This document shows positions 59,235 to 64,000 of a stretch of DNA of 64,000 nucleotides, one piece after another (position 1 is the stretch's first letter; each line of letters begins with the position of its first letter). The notes beneath the pieces were generated by a model. The model saw nothing but the letters and a program-made list of their open reading frames with translations. It searched no databases and had not been told where the DNA came from. Source of the stretch: Fonticella tunisiensis. Its GTDB lineage: Bacteria > Bacillota > Clostridia > Clostridiales > Caloramatoraceae. The translations under genes were made by a program, and so were the position numbers. The stretch is taken from assembly GCF_004364155.1 (NCBI RefSeq), contig NZ_SOAZ01000016.1:1-64000 (forward strand), in the 5' to 3' direction.

Positions 59235-59726
59235 TTAATATATGGGATATTGCGGATACCATGGATAGGGTCCATAGTATGGAGGATATCCTCCATAGGG
59301 TGGATGTGGAAACGGCCTCCTTCTTCTCCTTCTCCTTCTTCTTCCCAGAAGTTCTCCTATAAGTGAAACTCCCACAAGGTCTCTTAAAAGACGCCTTCTT
59401 CCATACCCAAACTGCCTTGACATATTGTCCTTTGATGACTTTATCTCCTTTTCTACTTCTTCTTCCACCTCATCGCATATTTCTTCTATCATCTCGTCCA
59501 TTTCTTCACGATCTGGAATATGCATTTCACCGTGCTTCGTCTCCATAATATCGCATCGGTTTACAACTGCAGGCCTTATAATATAGTATGTTTCAGGATA
59601 CATCATCTCAAGCCTCTGCTCACCCTCATCCTCCATGTTCTCCATATCCATAATTGGACAGCACTGAACAGGCATTTGCATCATTGGCATTGATTGAACG
59701 TACTCCATCTTCTCCTTATCCTTCAC
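59235..59726 (-). CDS. Low-complexity, possibly spore-coat protein
   Basis: 163 residues. A methionine/proline-rich start (MPMMQMPVQCCPIMD) is followed by an acidic helix (MDEMIEEICDEVEEEVEKE), a run of nine arginines, then a tail rich in Pro, Tyr and Gly (PYGGYPPYYGPYPWYPQYPIY). Such tyrosine- and proline-rich tails are common in proteins of the spore coat, where they cross-link, and the nearby SASP gene fits sporulation. No family is recognised with certainty. Confidence 0.6.
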   Translation of the reverse strand: MKDKEKMEYVQSMPMMQMPVQCCPIMDMENMEDEGEQRLEMMYPETYYIIRPAVVNRCDIMETKHGEMHIPDREEMDEMIEEICDEVEEEVEKEIKSSKDNMSRQFGYGRRRLLRDLVGVSLIGELLGRRRRRRRRRPFPHPPYGGYPPYYGPYPWYPQYPIY

Positions 59727-59828
59727 CTTAAAACCTCCTGCTTAATATATACATTTTATACTATGCATATTAGGCGGAATTGGTAACAGGGTATATAATT
59801 ATGTATCGATTCTTTAAAATAAAACTTA

Positions 59829-59856
59829 TTACTGGAATCTAGATGCGAAATCTCTG
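59829..59856. repeat. 28-bp dispersed repeat, copy 2
   Basis: Matches 65-92 at 26 of 28 positions (ends TTACTGGAA and GCGAAATCTCTG). Here it lies in non-coding DNA just upstream of the tRNA-Ala promoter. Confidence 0.5.
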
Positions 59857-59915
59857 AAAAACTAATAAATTGAGTAGAAATTTTTAAAAAGCTTTGATAT
59901 AATATATTTGTAATC

Positions 59916-59991
<76 letters not shown>

Positions 59992-60061
59992 TATTCTAAT
60001 GTATTATAATGTACTGATATGTAAAAAGCCTTGAAAATCAAGGCTTTTTTATTTTCCTCGT

Positions 60062-60112
60062 TGTGCTGGATAGATTTACAGATCGGCGCTGCGATAAAAA
60101 ATATATTCCATC
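60062..60112. repeat. Partial copy of the MITE-like element
   Basis: TGTGCTGGATAGATTTACAG, then GGCGCTGCGATAAAAAATATATTCCAT, matches the left inner part of the element at 49861 with small differences and a deletion. No second end is present. The rest of 59992-60330 shows no gene. Confidence 0.5.
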
Positions 60113-60331
60113 CGCTACTATGGCGGTGATGTTTCGAAGAAGGCAAGGAATATATAAGAAATGGCAAAATGTAAGAAGAAAAATGGAGATAAATCATGAA
60201 TATTGCTGTTTAAAATACAAAGACAATTTACATTCCTGTTTAAGGAAAGTTATGAATTTTATAATGAATTTTGATTAAAATGTAAGATTTGTGTGCATAA
60301 TATACATATGATTTAACATACAAGACGTAAA

Positions 60332-60392
60332 ACCTCCTTATCTGGAAGTTTAGTTCTTGTTTGTTTAAATCAAAATCCCAGGATAAGGAGGT
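60332..60392 (+). promoter_or_regulatory. Hairpin burying the ribosome site of the zinc-ribbon gene
   Basis: ACCTCCTTATC (60332-60342) is exactly complementary to GATAAGGAGGT (60382-60392), which contains the whole Shine-Dalgarno sequence; pairing continues after a one-base bulge (TGG with CCA). The loop is about 35 bases. In this fold translation of the gene at 60399 would be blocked. Confidence 0.6.
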
Positions 60393-60398
60393 ATATGT

Positions 60399-60569
60399 AT
60401 GCCAGATAAAACCTTGATATGTAAGGACTGTGAAAAGGAGTTCCTGTTCACTGAGGGAGAGCAGGTATTTTACAAGGAAAAGGGCTTTCAAAATGACCCG
60501 GTAAGATGTCCTGAGTGCAGAAGGGCGAGAAAACAAGCCAGGCGAAACAACACCTCATACTTAAGATAG
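60399..60569 (+). CDS. Small zinc-ribbon protein
   Basis: 56 residues with two cysteine pairs, CKDC (8-11) and CPEC (37-40), spaced as in a zinc ribbon, and a basic tail (RRARKQARRNN). The N-terminus MPDKTLICKDCEKEF and the segment EQVFYKEKGFQNDPVRCPECR match the short zinc-ribbon proteins (zf-trcl type) common in Clostridia; their function is unknown, but they may bind nucleic acid. The start has the strong AAGGAGGT site that the hairpin at 60332 covers. Confidence 0.8.
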   Translation: MPDKTLICKDCEKEFLFTEGEQVFYKEKGFQNDPVRCPECRRARKQARRNNTSYLR

Positions 60570-60650
60570 TTTTTAAAGGGGGGCTTGCCTCTCCTTTTTT
60601 ATTGTTTTGTTTGTGACTTCATACAGTTTATACTAATAGCAGGCGGCCTA

Positions 60651-60690
60651 CAAAAAAGGAAACACCCTTTCGGATGCTTCCTTTTTTCTA
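60651..60690 (-). terminator. Terminator of the SASP gene
   Basis: On the minus strand AAAAAAGGAAGCA pairs with TGTTTCCTTTTTT around GGGTG. It starts 12 bases past the SASP stop codon. Confidence 0.7.
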
Positions 60691-60701
60691 TATACTAAAG
60701 A

Positions 60702-60920
60702 TTATTGTCTTCCAGCAAGATTTCTTTCATAAGCTTCAACCATGTGTTTTACCATAAATCCACCAACATAACCATTCTGTCTTGAAGTGAGAGTTCCCTT
60801 ATCAACTGTTTGATAGTTAGCTATACCTACTTCGTTAGCTACTTCATATTTAAACTGCTCAAGTCCCTGTTTAGCTTCTGGAACTACTAACTGATTTCTT
60901 CCTGTTTTGTTGTTAGGCAT
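60702..60920 (-). CDS. Alpha/beta-type small acid-soluble spore protein
   Basis: DNA-coating protein made in the forespore that protects spore DNA and is degraded at germination. 72 residues from the ATG at 60920 (ribosome site AGGAGGTGACAAAG). It shows LVVPEAKQGLEQFKYEVANEVGI, which includes the germination-protease cleavage region, and NGYVGGFMVKHMVEAYERNL, the conserved DNA-binding half. This places the organism firmly among spore formers. Expression should be from a sigma-G promoter, but I did not find a clear one. Confidence 0.95.
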   Translation of the reverse strand: MPNNKTGRNQLVVPEAKQGLEQFKYEVANEVGIANYQTVDKGTLTSRQNGYVGGFMVKHMVEAYERNLAGRQ

Positions 60921-61081
60921 CTTTGTCACCTCCTGTTTTGTTTGTTATTATTAATTTGTCACATTTTGTCGATATTATTCTATGTAAATTATTCCACTTT
61001 AAATTAAAATTATAAATAGTTTAAAAAATGAACATGCAGAACTAATCCTAAAAAGTTTATGTAATTTTCCTTATAAAAAAT

Positions 61082-61112
61082 GAATAAGGGCTGTCATAAG
61101 GCCCTTATCCGT
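61082..61112 (-). terminator. Terminator of the small membrane-protein gene
   Basis: On the minus strand GATAAGGGC pairs with GCCCTTATTC across CTTATGACA, followed by ATTTTTTAT. Confidence 0.7.
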
Positions 61113-61121
61113 TAAAACCCT

Positions 61122-61319
61122 TCATCTTCTGTTTTGAATAAGGTCTATGGCTCCAAGTACAACATGCGCTAATCCAAAGCCTATTATACCTGCTTCAACC
61201 ATAGGCATTATATCTCTCCTTCTCATTCTTCTTTTTCCCGTATCCATTCCTCTGAGAACTGCCCCAGTTGCAGCAACAGCTGTACCCAGAACTGTTGGTA
61301 TTAAGCCTTCTCGTACCAT
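61122..61319 (-). CDS. Small conserved membrane protein of unknown function
   Basis: 65 residues with two hydrophobic segments, LIPTVLGTAVAATGAVL and AGIIGFGLAHVVLGAIDLI, separated by a very basic loop (GKRRMRRRD). The GGAGGGGG ribosome site before the ATG is strong. Similar short proteins occur widely in Clostridia, but I know of no proven function. It lies among spore genes, which may or may not be meaningful. Confidence 0.72.
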   Translation of the reverse strand: MVREGLIPTVLGTAVAATGAVLRGMDTGKRRMRRRDIMPMVEAGIIGFGLAHVVLGAIDLIQNRR

Positions 61320-61445
61320 GAGACCCCCTCCTGTTCAATTAAAATGAAGATTCACTATTATATTGCTCAAAATATGAAAATTTATTATATGAACAGATAA
61401 AAAACATCTGGAATTCATATTAGTTCCGGTGTTTTTTGCTTATAA

Positions 61446-61964
61446 TTAATTTTTATTTATTTTTATAAAAGCAACTCCCTCTTCTCCAAGGGCTACATTA
61501 CCCATTTTCTCAACTATTAATGTCTCTCCATCTCCAAGGTTTGAAACTATAACAGGCGTAATAACAGATGGTACCTTGTCTTTAATTCTATCTATGTCAA
61601 TATTAAGAAGCCTGTCACCAATTTTTACTACCTGTCCCTCATTTACAAATAGCTCAAAGCCTTCACCATTTAGGTTAACCGTTTCAACACCAACATGTAT
61701 AATTATTTCTCTTCCATTTTTTCCTTTAAGGCCTATAGCATGCTTTGTAGGAAATATACTTGCAACAACTCCGTCTATAGGTGAAACTACAATACCCTTT
61801 GAAGGAATAACAGCAAAACCGTCCCCCATCATTTTTTGTGAAAATACAGGATCTGGAACCTCAGTAATTGAAACCACCTTTCCTTCAAGTGGCGACGCTA
61901 TGTATTCATAATCTTTATTTTCTTTCTTATTATTTCCTAATATGTTCTTCAAAAATTTTAACAT
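61446..61964 (-). CDS. crr: PTS glucose-family IIA component
   Basis: Accepts phosphate from HPr and passes it to a glucose-family IIB domain, such as that of the EIICB protein at 63479. 172 residues. The phosphorylated His90 lies in IIIHVGVETVNLNG, and the supporting His75 in FPTKHAIGLKGKNG; SPIDGVVASIFPT and the C-terminal VALGEEGVAFIKI are also family-like. A free-standing IIA in the same cluster as EIICB and GH4 means this PTS is nearly complete here. Confidence 0.9.
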   Translation of the reverse strand: MLKFLKNILGNNKKENKDYEYIASPLEGKVVSITEVPDPVFSQKMMGDGFAVIPSKGIVVSPIDGVVASIFPTKHAIGLKGKNGREIIIHVGVETVNLNGEGFELFVNEGQVVKIGDRLLNIDIDRIKDKVPSVITPVIVSNLGDGETLIVEKMGNVALGEEGVAFIKINKN

Positions 61965-61999
61965 CCTAAGTTCCTCCTAACATGCTCCTATAAAAGCAA

Positions 62000-62063
62000 G
62001 GGCATGAGCAAAAATCGAAAATGCTATCCATGTAACATGCTGCCGATAATTTTACTCATGCCC
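62000..62063 (-). promoter_or_regulatory. Long hairpin between GH4 and IIA genes
   Basis: GGGCATGAG and CTCATGCCC are the ends of an imperfect stem that continues inward with AAAAATCG and CGATAATTTT. There is no clear T-run after it, so it may be an RNA processing or stability element within the operon rather than a terminator. Confidence 0.45.
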
Positions 62064-62088
62064 CATAACTTATTATCGATATTCTATA

Positions 62089-63411
62089 TTACTTAAGTTC
62101 CGGCCAGTAATCCTTGTTTGCTTCAATTAATGCATCAAGTACCTGTCTTGCCTTCTTTGCTGATACTACTGTTCTGTTAAGTGTTAATGCCTGAAGTGCC
62201 TTTTCATATGAGCCTTCAAAGTATGCATCAACTGTAAGCTTTTCATATGCAAGCTGAGCTTCCATCATACCCTTGTAGAAGGTTCCTATCTTACCTACGG
62301 CAAGTGGCCTTGGCCCATTTGCCGTAAGAACTGCAGCTACTTCAACCATGGCATCATCCTGGATGTTCGAAATTATACCGTTATTTTCAACTATAACGAT
62401 GTATATTCTTCCCTTATTATACGCAATGGATTCTGCAACTTCTATAATAAATTCACTGTGGGCGTCGTTGTGTACAAGCACAGAATCTTTAGCTGTACCA
62501 GCCTCTGCAACTCTTTTACACTCTGCAAATATTCTTTTTTCCCTTCCATCCATAACTTCATTTGCACGAGTATAGTTTGGATCAAGGTGTGATACTTTGT
62601 AATCAGGATAGTAGTAGTATTGAAGGTATGTGTTTGGAAGATAATCTGGGAAGTCAATAAGCATGTCTCTAACCATTGCATATGTGTCAAGCCATGACTT
62701 ATCCCTTTGCTCTGCATCTGCAGGCTTAAATCCACCTTCTAAAATGAGTTTCTTAAGCTCAGGAAGAAGGTCCTTTCCTTCCTTGTCATAAAGGTGTGTA
62801 AACCATCCAAAGTGATTTAAACCGAAGTATACAGGTTCAAATTCGTTTGGATCCTTTCCAAGCAATCTTCCATAGGATCTTAAAAGGTTAACCGGCTGAT
62901 CGCAGATGTTAAGTATCCTCTTATCATCAGGGAATACCCTTCTTAATGCCTCTGCGACTATAGCTGCTGGATTTGTATAATTTAATATCCATGCATCCTT
63001 TGAATATTTTCTTATATCGTTTATTGTCTTTATCATATCACGGATCGATCTAAGCCCATATGCAAATCCTCCAGGTCCGCAGGTTTCCTGTCCTAAGATT
63101 CCCATGCTTAGAGGAATCTTTTCATCCTTTTCTCTCATCTTAAATCCACCGGTTCTCATCTGCATAAAGACGAAATCTACATCAGCATAGGCTTCTTCTA
63201 CATTTGTTGTATAGTGAAATTCAAGCTCTGGATATTGTTCCCTGAATAGTATCTTTGCAAATTCTCCTATTATTGCCTGTCTTTCTGCGTCTATATCAAA
63301 CATAATAAGCTTTTTGAGCGGAAATCTATCCTTCATTTTGCATAGACTTTGCAGAAGTCCTGGCGTCCAGGTACTTCCTCCTCCGACTAAAGTAAGATTG
63401 AACTTTTTCAT
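62089..63411 (-). CDS. GH4 6-phospho-glucosidase (probably alpha type)
   Basis: Family GH4 enzymes cleave phosphorylated disaccharides by an NAD- and Mn-dependent redox mechanism. 440 residues, matching the GlvA/MalH group. The NAD motif VGGGSTWTPG is at 9-18, GQETCGPGG around 107-115, metal ligands Cys170 (in ICDQP) and His200 (in LNHFGW), and LPNTYLQYYYYPD and NYTRANEVMDGRE follow. GlvA has CDMP where this has CDQP, so substrate choice may differ slightly. It sits downstream of an EIICB and upstream of IIA, consistent with maltose- or trehalose-type phosphosugar use. Confidence 0.85.
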   Translation of the reverse strand: MKKFNLTLVGGGSTWTPGLLQSLCKMKDRFPLKKLIMFDIDAERQAIIGEFAKILFREQYPELEFHYTTNVEEAYADVDFVFMQMRTGGFKMREKDEKIPLSMGILGQETCGPGGFAYGLRSIRDMIKTINDIRKYSKDAWILNYTNPAAIVAEALRRVFPDDKRILNICDQPVNLLRSYGRLLGKDPNEFEPVYFGLNHFGWFTHLYDKEGKDLLPELKKLILEGGFKPADAEQRDKSWLDTYAMVRDMLIDFPDYLPNTYLQYYYYPDYKVSHLDPNYTRANEVMDGREKRIFAECKRVAEAGTAKDSVLVHNDAHSEFIIEVAESIAYNKGRIYIVIVENNGIISNIQDDAMVEVAAVLTANGPRPLAVGKIGTFYKGMMEAQLAYEKLTVDAYFEGSYEKALQALTLNRTVVSAKKARQVLDALIEANKDYWPELK

Positions 63412-63478
63412 AATGATCTCTCCTATCTATTTTATATTTGACCCGGCAAGCAAAATCAGTTATCTGCCGAATCATGGT

Positions 63479-64000
63479 CTAAGCAATTTTCTTAAGCTGC
63501 TTTGTTACAGCTACTTTAATTGAAGATACAGATGGTCCGTAGATTATTTGAATATCGGTCTTGCTTGGCTTTATAACACCTGCTGCACCAGTTTTTGCAA
63601 ATCCCTTTTCATCAACAAGGCTCATGTCCTTTACAACAACACGAAGTCTTGTAAAGCAGTTGTTTACACTTTCTATGTTTGACTTTCCACCAAGAAGCCT
63701 TATTATTTCCAATGCCTTAGCATCAAGATCATCAGCTTCTAAACCTACAGAATCCTCAAAAGCAACATCTTCTTCACGTCCTGGGGTCTTAAGGTTCATC
63801 TTTTCGATGACAAACTTAAATACGAAGTAGTATACAAATGCATATATAATACCGATCGCAAGCGTTATATACCACTTTGTATTTTCTTGAAGCATACCAA
63901 ATACCACAAGGTCTATAACTCCACCCTGAGTATTTCCTATTGCAACGCCTAAAACGTGGTTGAGCATGAATGAGAGACCACTGAGTACTGAGTGTATTAT
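63479..64000 (-). CDS. PTS glucose-family EIICB, C-terminal part (runs off the window)
   Basis: The frame remains open to the window edge (translation before the first internal ATG at 63967 reads HSVLSGLSF), so this is the C-terminal part of a larger permease. It holds the last membrane segments of IIC (GGVIDLVVFGML and YITLAIGIIYAFVYYFVF), a linker, and a IIB domain with its phosphorylated cysteine in VNNCFTRLRVVV, ending SVSSIKVAVTKQLKKIA. The neighbouring GH4 gene suggests an alpha-glucoside or maltose carrier. Confidence 0.88.
   Translation of the reverse strand: MIHSVLSGLSFMLNHVLGVAIGNTQGGVIDLVVFGMLQENTKWYITLAIGIIYAFVYYFVFKFVIEKMNLKTPGREEDVAFEDSVGLEADDLDAKALEIIRLLGGKSNIESVNNCFTRLRVVVKDMSLVDEKGFAKTGAAGVIKPSKTDIQIIYGPSVSSIKVAVTKQLKKIA

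Noticed and set aside
60240-60536. A 98-codon minus-strand frame over the zinc-ribbon gene
   Set aside because: It starts at TTG without a ribosome site and is the antisense of a clear zinc-ribbon gene.

Overview
The window looks like chromosome from a low-GC, endospore-forming, anaerobic member of the Clostridia. The signs are AT-rich intergenic DNA, strong GGAGG ribosome sites, two gerA/gerB/gerC germinant-receptor operons, an alpha/beta-type small acid-soluble spore protein, a T-box in front of ileS, an electron-bifurcating-type lactate dehydrogenase/Etf cluster and a probable selenoprotein. A moderately thermophilic Caloramator-like relative would fit, but the sequence alone does not fix the genus.

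Layout. (1) 1-15960: beta-glucoside/cellobiose uptake and a graveyard of mobile DNA. A LevR-type sigma-54 activator (65-2080, -) faces a PTS operon (decayed IIB, intact IIC, GH1 6-phospho-beta-glucosidase). The operon has a textbook -24/-12 promoter and upstream palindromic and tandem 22-bp sites, and is split by a transposase gene dead from four in-frame stops. Next comes a composite of two group II introns, one sitting in the reverse-transcriptase gene of the other. After that, on the minus strand, lies a second GH1 + IIC pair behind a DUF1537 sugar-acid kinase, which has its own sigma-54 promoter and paired activator sites; the remains of a PrpR-type regulator lie just upstream. (2) 16060-17660: a decayed transposon (DUF6431, ExeA-like ATPase fragment, DUF6618). 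(3) 17757-32326: a complete type I-B CRISPR-Cas locus. I counted 86 full repeats plus a degenerate terminal one, read on the minus strand from a consensus promoter a few bases from the first repeat. The minus-strand operon is cas4-cas1-cas2-cas6-cas8b-cas7-cas5-cas3. Between the cas promoter region and cas4 sits a separate repeat-spacer-degenerate-repeat unit, the best candidate here for an unusual regulatory device. (4) 32400-38800: tRNA-Ser, a TGA-containing SelW-like gene, a CDF metal transporter, tadA, tRNA-Arg, T-box and ileS. (5) 38900-43235: first germination operon. (6) 43315-51170: lactate oxidation cluster (lactate dehydrogenase, EtfA, EtfB, lactate racemase LarA, lactate permease, FadR/LldR-type regulator) with an operator at the permease promoter and a 410-bp MITE-like element. 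(7) 51490-64000: azoreductase, phosphofructokinase, second germination operon, MATE exporter, tRNA-Ala, small spore and zinc-ribbon proteins, then a maltose/alpha-glucoside-type PTS cluster (IIA, GH4 phosphoglucosidase, C-terminal part of EIICB running off the window end).

How it works together. Three sugar clusters import disaccharides as phosphosugars through the PTS and cleave them inside the cell, feeding phosphofructokinase. Two of them carry sigma-54 promoters, so alternative-sigma control of sugar use is a theme. The lactate cluster would take up either lactate isomer, racemise it and oxidise it through the Etf complex. The cas operon and the array have separate promoters, separated by a strong terminator directly after cas3.

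All product names come from reading motifs in the translated sequence. No database search was run, and start sites were chosen from visible ribosome-binding sites.
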